Shown here: in pieces, positions 11,756-24,000 of the stretch
How positions within the stretch are numbered: position 1 is the first letter of the stretch
Layout: each line of letters starts with the position of its first letter
Program-made: the position numbers and the translations under genes
Notes under the pieces: generated by a model
Told to the model about the DNA's origin: nothing
Databases searched by the model: none
Seen by the model: the letters and a program-made list of their open reading frames with translations, nothing else
Assembly: GCA_013396915.1 (NCBI GenBank)
Contig: VWZL01002017.1
Span: 165,993-229,992, forward strand
Source: Stercorarius parasiticus
Taxonomy: Eukaryota; Chordata; Aves; Charadriiformes; Stercorariidae
Reading direction: 5' to 3'
DNA: 64,000 nucleotides

Positions 11756-14136
11756 CTAAAAAGTGAATATACAGTCACATCAATGAGCTGTTTTCTCATG
11801 GGATAGCTAGACAATCTTACAACACCACAGCCAATGTGAATCACATTAGTAGCACCCAACTGCCCACGCAAAGAAGATAAAGTTTTTCAGCTGGTAGTGT
11901 CTATCAGAATTGGATATACGGCCTTTGCCAGGCCATAAAAGGCAGAAAAGCTGCAATCTTCTGAAAGTTCTTTCACAATTCAAATTTCAGAACAGTTGAA
12001 GACACTTAGCACCGATGAAAGGTGGGCAGCAAGTAGCAAAGCAGCAGCAGGATTTACCAGAATAAAAGTCACATCTTCTTGAGTATACCACCACTCCCAA
12101 CACAATCATGCCGATGTATTCTTTACATGTAGTACATGGGTCGGACTCACAAGCAGTACGTACCTAAAAACTGATCAGTTAATCCGACTGCAAAAACATG
12201 GTATCTAACAAACTAAATCACTTTCTGGCAAGTAGCTACCTAATGCACCTCAGAAACCAAATATTCTTGAAGCAGTTAAGAGGCAGGAGAGTGTTTGCTG
12301 GCACCATACTGGAGTGTCAGCCTCGATGTTATAAGGGAGAAATGCACTGGATGATACACTTGCAAGGCAGGGGGGAAATCTAGCTTATTGTATTCACCTG
12401 CCTTTTGATACCATGGTCAAAAGACAGAGAAAACCCAAAGGGTTTCCTGCCCAGCTAGTACAATTCTCTTTGCACACATCCTTGTTTTCTCTTATCCTGT
12501 TCAGGTTTGAATGTTCAGCTGTCAGTCACGGGCAGTAGCCAGGGCCCACTGGAGTCCTGGTTCCAGTAACCAGTACACGCCGTGACTACAGCTGAGGCAA
12601 GAGACACTGCACGGAAAACTAAACTTTACCACTAACAGTTTCTCTAAAACCCATTTTTTTCCTCTTTTGCCAGGGAACTTGTACATTCCTGTCATACTTG
12701 AGCTATGAAGTGACAGCATAGTAAAGGACACTTCATAAGATTTGCAGCTGCCAAAAAAGGGAGTTTCAAGCAAATGGAAACTGCAGCTTTCCACCTTTGG
12801 AAAAGCTTCCACAAAGTCTGGATATCTTGTCAAACAAATGGCAAAACATATTTCCTTTATGCAAAGGACAAATTCAGGTCTGTCTTTTACATTATGAGTG
12901 TGCAAATGCTTCTCATGGAAAAAGCTGGCTCTCATATAAAGAAAAAAAATTACCAACCTCACTCGCAAGTGGCTGAGCATTCAAAACCAATTCCCCTAAG
13001 GTGGGCATGGAGCACAGTCAGTCTTATGAACAGTATAAAGCACTATTGTTTTTAAAGGTAATCACTGCCATTCACATACTTCAAGGAAGTGACTTGTCAG
13101 ACAGTTACTATGCATTTAAAAAACATGTAATTATTGCATGCCTCCCTCCCTCTCCAGTTTGTTTTCTGCTTAAGTATTGCTGCTATAACAGTTTATGGGA
13201 ATGTGCTGCAAAACTGATGAGCAATGTTGATGATTTATGCTTTCAGAGAAAAAGGGTATTTATGCTAGATTTTGTTGATCTAGTTTAAAGCAAGGCTTCA
13301 CAGACTTTTGTAGCAGAACAACAGAACAAAAAGCAACCACCAGGGCTATCAAGAATCGCTTAGTAGTTTCAATTACATGCAGTCTACATATCTCCTGAAA
13401 TCAGAGCATCAGTAACAAAAGAGAAAATTAAGAACAGGGCTTTCACAGGAGACATGACCTTCCTAGAAGAGATGATCCATGCCCCTACTTTTAAAAGTTC
13501 CGTTTCCCTAATTTTTTGAGTATTTTGTAATCTTGCACACAAAATCACATGTAATCCTACTCAGTAATTAACACTTTTCCTCTTTAACTAACCTATTAAA
13601 ATAGTGCATCAAGGTGAGAGGTATGATACTACATTCCTGCCAACATCCAACCTCTGTGCACATTTAGTGATCCTTCTACCGACTTCACAGCACAACTTGA
13701 TCCTGCCTACATGATCTGCATTCCACAAAATAACACAGCATACTGCTACAATGTGTAACAGTACAACAACATCACAGACAATTTATTTTATTTCTTCAAA
13801 GAAAAATTGAACTCAGTCTGTGTTACCTCTAAGTCCCAATTACTCCTTTAACAAGAACCTATGTGCATATAAAATAATGGCAAAACCGTAAGAACAACAC
13901 TGCATGACATCCTGCAAAGCAAGCTGGCCTTCAATCTTCCTAACTGAGCTGTTTTCATGGAAATTTCCTTACTCATAGAGACCTTCTTGAATTCTACACA
14001 ACTCAAACTGCAGTTCTAAGTCCATCAAAATAGCTTTTGGCTCTCTGCCACTGTATTATTTTTGCATCATCAATAGCAAATAAATGCCAAATTCTAAAGC
14101 TAATATTTACATTCAGTTGCCTCAAGAAGCACTTGC
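11756..14136 (-). other. TIGAR: TIGAR intron 3, GC-AG type
   Basis: A 2.4-kb intron whose donor reads AAGCAG|GCAAGT, so it begins GC rather than GT; the acceptor is TTTTTTAG. Apart from the C it matches the donor consensus perfectly, as known GC-AG introns usually do. No repeat or exon is recognised inside. Confidence 0.85.
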
Positions 14137-14258
14137 CTGCTTTGCTCGAAGAAGGTCACTTGAAAAGACATGAGTAAACTTCACATTACTGAGAAATAAA
14201 CCAGCAGCTTCTGCTTGTCTGAAACCAGTTGCCGAGAGTGGCTCATCCACTCCTTGAC
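14137..14258 (-). CDS. TIGAR: TIGAR coding exon 3
   Basis: This 122-base exon begins with two bases that complete a Gly codon split with exon 2, followed by 40 full codons. It reads [19 protein letters not shown], then [20 protein letters not shown] and a final Gln. Human has [19 protein letters not shown] and FTHAFSSDLMRTKQ. FSSDL is a conserved histidine-phosphatase-superfamily motif near the active site. The acceptor is TTTTGTAG and the donor is the non-canonical GCAAGT. Confidence 0.96.
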
Positions 14259-16462
14259 CTACAAAATAAAAACCCATCAACATTAAGACATGCAAATATT
14301 AGATCATTTAGCAGCTGAACAAGCATGGCAGCAATAAAGAACCTGCTCAGTCATAATAAAATGCTTCTCCTTCAGTAAAGCCAACCCTCAGTGAAAGGTA
14401 CTGTTCCTCCGGTCTTCCCTAAACTCAGTCACACAAATTGTATGAAAAAAAGGGAGTACAGGCTAGGAAGACAGAAGGATCATTATTGATTATATTTATA
14501 ACAATGTATACATATGACAAATTTAAACATAAAACAGAGGCCTACATTTTCTAAATGTGAGCAGTCATTCCAAATCACTTGTCGTTTTTAGAATGGTCAC
14601 TGGTAGGCTTCCTGCAAGAGGAATCTCACAACTGAAACTCTATAAACATATTTATTGATTGTAAATAAGAAAAAAGACAATACAACTAAGATACTGTTGT
14701 TGATACTAAAAAACATATATGGGAAAAACATGCACATCGGGAGAGTCAAGTCCTGACAACTATAAAATGCCTGTTCCTCCCCATTCCCTAATGTTGACAA
14801 TGCCTTGAAGAAATGAGGCAACAAGAAGGGATTCTGTGTAATGCAGAAAGCAGCACATGCTCTTTGCCAAAGACACGGTTTCACAAGAATTTTACAGTTG
14901 ATGTAAACACGGTATGTTGTGGTCTTTTCCTCTCCCCTACTCCACCTTGCACATTGACGCTAATGCTCATGCAGCTGCACAGCGAGCATGTTGATGGAAC
15001 AAACCTAGCTGAAAGGCAGCAACCCTTCCAAAAATTGTTTTCAGACAGAGTAGCCTGTGAAACTAACTAGCCACAGAGCTCTAGGACAGCACTGGGGAAC
15101 CAGCACTTTGGTAACCCAACTCAAATGAAATTGGTGTGCTCCTGTCACAGCATCAACAGTCTGTAGAAGAACCAAGAACTGTGGCAGAGGGACAAACCTG
15201 TAACAAATTGCTATGTCCCCACCTCTATCGCCTATTTTACTTTTGTAGGAAGTCAAAGCAGAGAGCGTGCAATTCTTATCAGTTCCAGAACAACGACAAA
15301 AAACAATTTTCACCAAGCAAATACACAATCATTATATGCTTCCAATAGCAAAAGACAGAAAAAAAGTCCAGAACTTGAGTTCTAAGCACCTTGACTATAA
15401 TTCAGCCATGTGAGACTTCAGACCCCACCATACTCGTATAGGTTTTACACCTTTCGAAACATAAGGCAATGTTCACTTTCTACACTGGGGAGGGGAGAGG
15501 AATGTACTACACATCATTTGACACAGAGGGCAAGGAATTTAAAAGACATCATTGATACTTTTAAGAACATAAAGCAGGGGAATATTCTTCATTCACTTTA
15601 TTATGAACACAAAGCCATGTTGCAAGAACTGTAAATTGCAATGTCAAAACAGAGGTAGGAAAATCTGGAAGCACAATTCTTCCTCACAGCATGTAGTATT
15701 GTATACAGTTTATTTATTCAGAGTACAATCCCACTAGGTTCCTTGTAGCGGTGAGCCTCATTTTCAGTTCTAGGTGTACATGTTAGCAGTCACTAAAGAG
15801 AAGTCCGGTTTTAAATGTTTTGTCTAAAGGCTGCCTCCCTGGAAAGCGCAGGCATTAAACATTCAAGAATTTAAATAATCTTTACTTTTCATTCTTCCTT
15901 GCTCTACCGTAGTCTTTTTTTGCAAGTGACAGATTACCTTCTTAAGGCAATAGCCTCCTTTACAACATGACCTTTATTCATCCTTCTGCAGCTCCTTACC
16001 AACTCCATCGTACAAACATGCATGCAGCTGGTCCTTCACCTGAGCTGCAGCTTCCACTTCTCATCTGAGTCCCAGAAGCCCTTTTCCCAGGCTTCATACT
16101 ACTGAGATTTAACACAGTGCTATAGGACACTCTGGCATCCTTAATAACAGGTGTTGCTATCACTTTATCTGATTACAGGTAACTTTTTTCCCCTGTTCAG
16201 AAAAAGGAACTCTTCTAATACTCCTGTTGACACCAGAAATCCATCACTATTTGTTGATATTCTGTGGAGACTGACTTAGAATCTTCATAGTTCTCTAAAG
16301 CTATCAAGGTAACATCTTGGCTTACAAATAAAGTCTCTTAAGGTTTACAATATTATTCAGTAATAATACCTAACACTCCAACGGTTGGTTACAGGATTTC
16401 CCATTGAGCAGGGAAGAATAATTTTCCATCTCTAACAAACTAGTAGAATAACAGATACTAAC
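14259..16462 (-). other. TIGAR: TIGAR intron 2
   Basis: A 2.2-kb GT-AG intron (donor GTTAGT, acceptor TTTTGTAG), AT-rich, with no recognisable feature inside. Confidence 0.85.
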
Positions 16463-16500
16463 CTTGCAGTATCTTGTCTTTGTTGTATCTTGTTTCTCCA
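16463..16500 (-). CDS. TIGAR: TIGAR coding exon 2 (38 bases)
   Basis: A very short exon, too small for ORF detection, found by matching the conserved N-terminus. It lies between acceptor CTCTTTCAG and donor GTTAGT and reads T, then codons for GETRYNKDKILQ, then a final G. Human has HGETRFNKEKIIQ here. The leading T must complete the CAT or CAC codon of the phosphoenzyme histidine in the RHGE motif, so the catalytic His codon is split by intron 1. The reading frame joins exon 3 exactly (CAA G|GT CAA). Confidence 0.92.
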
Positions 16501-18233
16501 CTGAAAGAGATTATAAACAAAAAAAATTCTTGACTCACAATAGTTTTAGTGAATGTTAAAAAACATTATTATATTAGATACCAACAGGACACAGCAGAGT
16601 CTAAATATGAAAAATGAGATACAGTTCAGCACAGCCTCTTTTAAAAAAGATGTATTTGAAGACTTTATAATAAACCAAAACCAATTTCAATGAGTCAAAC
16701 CCAATCATGCAGCCAATATTTATTAAGACAAACCTATGTGGAATAAAAGGAAGGGAAGTAATTGCTTAAATTCATCGTAAATGCATTATAATTTATCTAT
16801 TACAACAACACCTCCATGCTGGAGACAGGGAAGATATAGGAAGACTACAGAGTCCTCTTATGAAAAGCACATGCTAGCCAACTGGACCTATGTGCTTTAA
16901 AGGGAAGCCAGTTGAAGAGATTATCAAAGATATCAGCAGAGCAGGCTGCACATCTTGGAGTAACACAGCACTAAAAAGCGAGAGCTGTAGAAAAACTTAC
17001 TAGAACGAACATCACCTTCTCCAGGAATTAAAATGTCCAATCTTGAAAACTATAATTGATGGTATTTCAAGAGAAGAGCAACTAAAACCATGTGCAGATT
17101 TATTCAGGAGGGAAAGTCTAAGAACTAAACTTGACATGAACAAAGTTAAGCATCATGACTTTGTTGAGGCTCTTCATCTGACTAACACGTCCCATGCTTA
17201 GATTTTTGTAGCACTAAGGCCAAGTGTGCTGGTTAGTTTTTATAGACAGTGCTATCAACACTGCTGGGTGGACATCCTCAAGATGAGCCCCAAACAGGTA
17301 ACTGAACACAGATGGTCAGGACTTTTAAGAGAAAACACTGTATTTTAGTACACTTTAAACTCTTCCCTGCAGAGGGTGCAACAATTTAATTCTCCGAGTT
17401 CTACCCACTTCCTGACAGCTACTTCCAGCCGCTTGAGGAAAATGTAGCACGCTGGATGAATTCCATCCTGCTGGTCATCAGTTGGAGGTGGGGGAAGAGC
17501 AGAATGTGCAAGTTGTGCTAAGGTAGCACAGCACATGCAAGCACAGTCTAATGGATGAACTCCCATCCATTAGCTGGTGAATGAACTGGGATCTTCCGGA
17601 GTGCCTGCAAGTGTCCCACCCGAAGATTTCAAGTTCAATACATTGTTTCAGGCTCACATGTTTTCTAGCTGATGTAAAAGTAAGCTGCACCTAGAGCACC
17701 AAGTCAGCATTTAAGGGAAGTCAGGAGTAACTCTTAACAGAAGGAAAATCAGGAAAAAAAAAAGTCATTGCTCCAGTTGTACTGATTACTATTAAACTGA
17801 ATTATGCCAAAGAGGAAAAAAAAGTTTAGCTTTCATAAAAAATAAACAGTTAGCTACTGTCAATCGCAGGAAGCTGGATCTATGTAGTCTAGTTAACGAC
17901 AAATCTTTGCCAACATCCACTGTAGCTTGAGAGAAAAACACACCTCAGCAATTTTAACCAAGTCACAAACGCCAATTCTTTGACATTTCACAGTACAACT
18001 GTTAGACTACCGTTCTTAAACAAGCTCTTTGCCCCACCACAGAGCTTCTGCCAGCAGAAAGGTCTTACGACCTAAGAGTTCACAAACAGCGCTTGCTAAT
18101 GCGGCGTATAACCCCGTACGTCCACCAATACCAACCTATACCGATACGGCTTGACTTGACTGAACAGTCAACCACAACAGGCCACCCGCCTTGCCAGGCC
18201 CGCCAACACCAGAGGCGGTAATCAGACAGCTTC
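16501..18233 (-). other. TIGAR: TIGAR intron 1 (partial)
   Basis: Sequence upstream of exon 2 up to the assembly gap. No stretch encodes the expected N-terminal MARF-type start. CpG dinucleotides become more frequent from about 18060 to 18233, consistent with approach to a promoter island. Confidence 0.6.
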
Positions 18234-19046
18234 NNNNNNNNNNNNNNNNNNNNNNNNNNNNNNNNNNNNNNNNNNNNNNNNNNNNNNNNNNNNNNNNNNN
18301 NNNNNNNNNNNNNNNNNNNNNNNNNNNNNNNNNNNNNNNNNNNNNNNNNNNNNNNNNNNNNNNNNNNNNNNNNNNNNNNNNNNNNNNNNNNNNNNNNNNN
18401 NNNNNNNNNNNNNNNNNNNNNNNNNNNNNNNNNNNNNNNNNNNNNNNNNNNNNNNNNNNNNNNNNNNNNNNNNNNNNNNNNNNNNNNNNNNNNNNNNNNN
18501 NNNNNNNNNNNNNNNNNNNNNNNNNNNNNNNNNNNNNNNNNNNNNNNNNNNNNNNNNNNNNNNNNNNNNNNNNNNNNNNNNNNNNNNNNNNNNNNNNNNN
18601 NNNNNNNNNNNNNNNNNNNNNNNNNNNNNNNNNNNNNNNNNNNNNNNNNNNNNNNNNNNNNNNNNNNNNNNNNNNNNNNNNNNNNNNNNNNNNNNNNNNN
18701 NNNNNNNNNNNNNNNNNNNNNNNNNNNNNNNNNNNNNNNNNNNNNNNNNNNNNNNNNNNNNNNNNNNNNNNNNNNNNNNNNNNNNNNNNNNNNNNNNNNN
18801 NNNNNNNNNNNNNNNNNNNNNNNNNNNNNNNNNNNNNNNNNNNNNNNNNNNNNNNNNNNNNNNNNNNNNNNNNNNNNNNNNNNNNNNNNNNNNNNNNNNN
18901 NNNNNNNNNNNNNNNNNNNNNNNNNNNNNNNNNNNNNNNNNNNNNNNNNNNNNNNNNNNNNNNNNNNNNNNNNNNNNNNNNNNNNNNNNNNNNNNNNNNN
19001 NNNNNNNNNNNNNNNNNNNNNNNNNNNNNNNNNNNNNNNNNNNNNN
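18234..19046. other. Assembly gap (813 N), probable site of TIGAR exon 1
   Basis: Unsequenced bases. TIGAR exon 1 should encode about ten residues plus two bases of the catalytic His codon, and it is not found on either side. The gap lies where exon 1 and a CpG-rich promoter would be expected. A CR1 element begins immediately on the right. Confidence 0.6.
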
Positions 19047-19402
19047 CCTTGAACACTTCCAGGGATGTGGCATCCACAACTTCTCTGGGCAGCCTGATCC
19101 AGTGTCTCACCACCCTCGGGGTAAAGAATTTCTTCCTGATATCTGATCTAAAACTACCCTTTCCAGTTTGAAACCATTACCCCTTGCGCTATCATTACAC
19201 TCCCTGATAAAGAGTCCCTCCCCATCCTTCCTGTAGGCCCCTTTTAGGTACTGGAAGGCTGCTATAAGGTCTCCCCGGAGCCTTCTCTTCTCCAGGCTGA
19301 ACAACCCCAACTCTCTCGGCCTGTTCTCATAGGAGGGGTGCTCCAGCCCTCGGATCATCTTCGTGTCTTTCCTCTGGATCCACTCCAACAGGCCTATCCA
19401 TG
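19047..19402 (-). mobile_element. CR1 LINE fragment, 3' end lost in gap
   Basis: The plus strand reads the reverse complement of the CR1 ORF2 C-terminus. The minus strand encodes [18 protein letters not shown] and then [20 protein letters not shown], and later HWIRLPREVVDATSLEVFK. The 3' end is hidden by the gap and the 5' end is truncated near 19402. It is a different CR1 subfamily from the copy at 19742 (GDLIAAFQYLKGAYRKDGEG type). Confidence 0.92.
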
Positions 19403-19741
19403 TAGGCGCAAGTTCAGCCTGCGTTTGGTAGAAGGAAAGGTGGGGGGACACACTGTCAGGTCTCCGTGGCTGCAGGTGTTGGCAGTGCACCAAACAGACT
19501 TTAAAACCTGCCTATTTACAATATTCGTTTTTAAACATAAAAGGGGAGGTATGTCCAGTCTGAAGCATTTTTTAGGTCTTAAGGCACATGTTCTTACTTT
19601 GCAGTTATAATCAGATGGCTTTCACCTTAAAACTCTAGTTTTCATGTAATCTCATGATTCTGGGACTAGAGACCCAGAATGTGGTAAGTTTACCACATTG
19701 CAGAAGACGTAATACTTGATGATGTTCAGTCTTGTTATGTC
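19403..19741. other. Intergenic sequence between two CR1 copies
   Basis: Unique sequence with no gene or RNA feature recognised. Confidence 0.5.
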
Positions 19742-20515
19742 ACAGAACCACAGTATCACAGAATGGTAGGGGTTGTAAGGGACCTCTGGAGATCATCTAG
19801 TCCAACCCCCCTGCCAGAGCAGGGTCACCTAGAGCAGGTTGCACAGGAACGCGTTCAGGCGGGTTTTGAATATCTCCAGAGAAGGAGGCTCCACCACTTC
19901 TCTGGGCAGCCTGTTCCAGTGCCCTGTCACCTTCATGGTAAAGAAATTTTTCCTCATGTTGAGATGGAATTTCCTTTGTTCTAGTTTGTGCCTGTTGCCC
20001 CTTGTCCTGTTGCTGGGCACCACTGAGGAGAGCCTCACCCCATCCTCCTGACACCTGTCCTTTAGATATTTATAAGCATTGATGAGGTCCCCTCTCAGTC
20101 TTCTCTTTTCCAGGCTAAGCAGACCCAGGTCTCTCAGCCTTTCCTCATAAGAGAGGTGCTCCATTCCCTTGATCATCTTTGTAGCCCTCCACTGGACTCT
20201 TTCCAGTAGTTCCCTGTCCTTCTTGAACTGGGGGGCCCAGAACTGGACACAGTACTCCAGAAGTGGCCTCACCAGGGCAGAGCAGAGGGGGAGGATGGCC
20301 TCCCTCGACCTGCTGGCCACACTTTTTAAAGCACTCCAGGAGACGATTGCCCTTCTTGGTCACAAGGGCACATTGCTGGCTCATGGTCAACGTGTCCACC
20401 AGGACTCACAGGTCCCTTTCTGCAGAGGTGCTTTACAGCAGGTCAACCCCTAACCTCTACCCGTGCATGGGGTTATTCCTCCCTAGGTGCAGGACCCTAC
20501 ACTTGTGTAAGGCTA
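19742..20515 (-). mobile_element. CR1 LINE fragment with intact ORF2 C-terminus
   Basis: A minus-oriented CR1 copy of about 775 bases. Its 3' end is at left (CACAGAACCACAGTATCACA, then GGGACCTCTGGAGATC). A stop-free minus-strand frame at 19829-20320 encodes 163 residues of the ORF2 C-terminus, including [33 protein letters not shown] and [19 protein letters not shown], ending CNLL. The reverse transcriptase core is missing, so the copy is dead despite the open frame. The intact tail suggests relatively recent insertion. Confidence 0.94.
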
Positions 20516-20954
20516 ATCGGCAACAGGACTTTGCCCAGAGTAGTATCAATAGTTGGATACACTGATTACAAGTAAATTAAAAGTCTTGGAAGCCAAATAA
20601 TACCCCTGAGTAATCATCAGCAAAGATGGGAGCTGTTCCAAAGCAACAGCGTCAGACCAGCAGTTCACAACTCAAAGCAGCATGTGGCATAGGCATCCAC
20701 CATGGGGGCATCCACTGATGGCTGGGGCCGTGCTGGCCACCTGCGGCAGAAGTGCAGAGCCTCCATGTGTTTTCTGAAAAACGGGACCTTCTTCTTCAGG
20801 TCCTTTCTACCCAAATCATTTCAGCTTCTGGGATCTACATGGGAGATTGGTGGAATATGATTTTGGGATCCACAGTCCTGGGATGGGTGAGCTTCGTATT
20901 AAGACTGTTGCAGATTGATTTGTTGGACAGGGGCCACTTTTGCTCCGCAGCCAC
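20516..20954. other. Intergenic sequence, no gene seen
   Basis: Moderately GC-rich and possibly containing older repeat sequence leading into the CR1 tail at 20955. No coding evidence. Confidence 0.4.
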
Positions 20955-21048
20955 GATCATGGGTGCCTAGGTTAATGGTTGGACTCGATGATCTTAAAGG
21001 CCCCTTCCAAACTAGATGATTCTATGGTTCTATTGTATTCTATGATCA
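20955..21048 (+). mobile_element. CR1 3'-end fragment, plus orientation
   Basis: Contains GGTTGGACTCGATGATCTTA, a CCCCTTCCAA box and then ATGATTCTATGGTTCTA, the terminal part of CR1 read in the forward direction. Confidence 0.85.
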
Positions 21049-24000
21049 TACTTGGGAAATAACAGAGGGAAGAACTGGGGGAGTTGGAAGGAGAGAGAAA
21101 AGCAAACTTAACCACCTACACACTCTCTATATCACAGTGACGTTTTCAGACTCAGGAGTAAAGCTGACATCTGAGCTAGATACAATAAATTAGCTCTCCT
21201 CTTGTGCCTGGCAGTGTTCTTTCTGGGCCAGCTGACAGCGTCTGTGGGAAGATACAAGACACATCTGCATTTTGTAGTCACGCTCTTGTTGCCTATATGT
21301 TAATTGCTGGGTGAGTAAAGGGATTCTTCCTTCAGTTGCTAGGGTCTGACATTCAGACTCTCACTTTCCCCAGTGAGAGTGAAAAGCAAAGCAAAAAAAA
21401 AAAAAGAAGTCTTACAAAAGTAGAAATTTGTTTTGCCGTTCCTTCCCCACTTCCCATTTTTGAAGATCCAGGAAAAAACACACATGCATCTCGACAAACT
21501 GCAAGGATACGGCATAGAAGATGTTTTCCTGAACACAGAAATATAACGTTCACCTCAGGAAAGGTCCTGCTGCCCAGAAATACCAAAGATTCAAAATGGT
21601 TGATATTTTAGGAAATTAACCATAAAAATTTGATCAAATCATCACTGTGTTGTTGATGTAGAATACAATAGCAGGCGATACGTATTTTATGGTTGCAAAA
21701 AGCAAGGAAAGAAATCAGAAAGTCACTTAAGGGTGAACAAAAACATCTAGGGAGCTATAATAGCTCACAAGAACTGAGAAAACAGCATTTAAAGTTAATA
21801 GTTTAATCATTTTGCTAATGGCGTTTTCTAACAGACAATGAGAGCAATGCCCCAATTGCTATTATTAAATAATAGCATTATGAAATTATTCCTGGTTAAA
21901 TGGACAAAGTAAGAGAAGAAGCAATCACAAATCATCCTTTCCCCTCAGAAGCCTGAAGTTTTACGAATTACAGGCAATCTGATTAACCAAAATATTAGTT
22001 GGTCAGATAGCTGAGTGTATTTCCTTTGGGATTTCACAACCGTCTGGAATAAATGCTATCTAAAAATCAGATAAATTCTTCTGGGTTGCCCAGAGATCCG
22101 ACCTAACTTTGAAACAGGTCTGTGCTTTAACACCAAGCAAATTCTAAATGAAGACTAAAACATAATTTGTTTCATTTGATAGCAGTTTAAAGCAGATGCT
22201 AAATTAAATATTTAATGCAACGGTGGGTCCGTTTCGTTCCCTTTTAATCTTCCTTTGGCAGTGTGGCACAACCCTGTATTTCTGCAGTGCCTCTCCTCCA
22301 CAGATTGCAGAACTGACATTTTCAAAGGGTGAGACCAGTGACATGTCTAGCCTCTAAATGAGCCAGTGCCAAATGACTCAGCTCTGACCTATTTCTATTG
22401 TATCACCATTAAAAACAACTGTGTTTTGCTACGATGATAAGACCCCAGCTGTGTTTCAAGCATGTTTGAAGAGGACAAGGAACAAATGTGAGCCAACACT
22501 CTTAGTGTTTATATTCTTATAAGTGCATGGTTTGATACAGGTCCCTTTGCAAAAGTGACAGCCCTTCAGGCAAAGTTTTAAAGAGGCTTTGTCTGAAGTC
22601 ACACAGTTTGGGCTTGTGAGAAAACAGCTCGAAAACCCTGCAGCTTCTGACTTACAGCCTCGAGGTCTGGCCACTAGATCAGGTTTCCCTTTTCCATTGT
22701 TCAGTCCTCTTATCTTTGCTCCTGTCTCCTTCATCTTTATAACATGTGCACATTTTTTCCTGAGCATTAAAATTTCTCTTATCTCCTGTAGCACATCATG
22801 TCAGTCTGAATTCATGAGCCTACTTTTTAAACTGATCCATTGAAGTAAAGTGTTTATAAAGCACAACTGCTAACGTGAGCACTGTTCCTCATCAGATGAG
22901 GAACAGCATTTTGAGGAAGTCATTTTAGGAAGAAAAAGCTTTTGTGGAGCTGGAAATTAAACATTTTTGAATGAGAAAATTTTATTTTAATAAAAATTTT
23001 AAACTCAAATCTAGTAAATTCATCATCATATGGCTTGCATATCACTAACATCAGATAATATCATCAATCCAGGGAGAGTTTTCTGCTCTCCATAACTCAA
23101 CAGCTGGCGATTAGGAACACAGAACTAAAATCATCAGCTGGGCTATATTCCCTGCAGCCCACTTGTCATTTGGGATCTGATCTTGCTTCCTGCTCTTATG
23201 AGTACACCAGCCCAGCAGAAACCTGGGATGAATTTGTTCATTTTCTTTGTTTCCCCATTCCTCTCCCTGCATACTATGCCTCTAAAGGATGTGTTGGCAT
23301 GAAGAAATGCGTAACTTGATCAAATCCAAGCACAGAGATTGTGCTGTGTCCAGTTCTTGAACTGGACAGGCTGGAGAACGCGGTCCTGCAATACTTTTGC
23401 GGCAACTACGGCAATTGCTTTCATGGGAAAGTAACTTTAAGAAAGTGTTTAATTAATTTTAAGATGGTTTTCAGGGTGAAATACCAGCTGCAAACAAGGA
23501 GCAGAGCCAGCCTGTCCCAGTGTCCCACTGGACAGAAACCCTTCCCTGCTCCTGCAACAGTCCCTTCACCCCCATTTGCCCAAACCCATAAGTGCAAAAG
23601 TTCAAGTCTCGGCTGCAGGCATTCTGGTCGAAGAAGTGAGGAAAATTCAGTTAAACATTTGACTTTCCAGAAGGCGAGGAAACCCCAGGCAGCTCCTGGA
23701 GGAGCTCCAGGAATAGCTGCAGCTGTAGGAGTTACGTTACCGTCATCTAGCGGTCCTCCTGCAGTCTGCACCCTCCCGTTTTACAGTCCGGTTTCACTCA
23801 GTTCCCATTCAACAAGCTTTGCACTTCGCTTAGATTATGTCTTTAATCTTTTGCTCTGCTGCTGCTAGCCATCAAGGAGGACAACATCCAAATTTTATGC
23901 ATTTCTGTTGCAAATTTCTGTCACGTTAGGCCGAGCTTAATACCTAAACTTGGGAAACTGAATAATACCAAGAGGGCACTGCAGAAAGATCAATTCTTTG

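Noticed and set aside
18017..18027. p53 half-site-like AAACAAGCTC in TIGAR intron 1
   Set aside because: A single degenerate half-site is expected by chance; no second half-site is adjacent. The known mammalian site cannot be compared without the missing promoter.
18136..19171. Long open frames of about 285-326 codons on both strands
   Set aside because: They are open only because they cross the N gap; the flanking real residues belong to the CR1 element.
23341..23868. 175-codon plus-strand frame between TIGAR and CCND2
   Set aside because: No recognisable domain, biased composition, and no splice or homology support.
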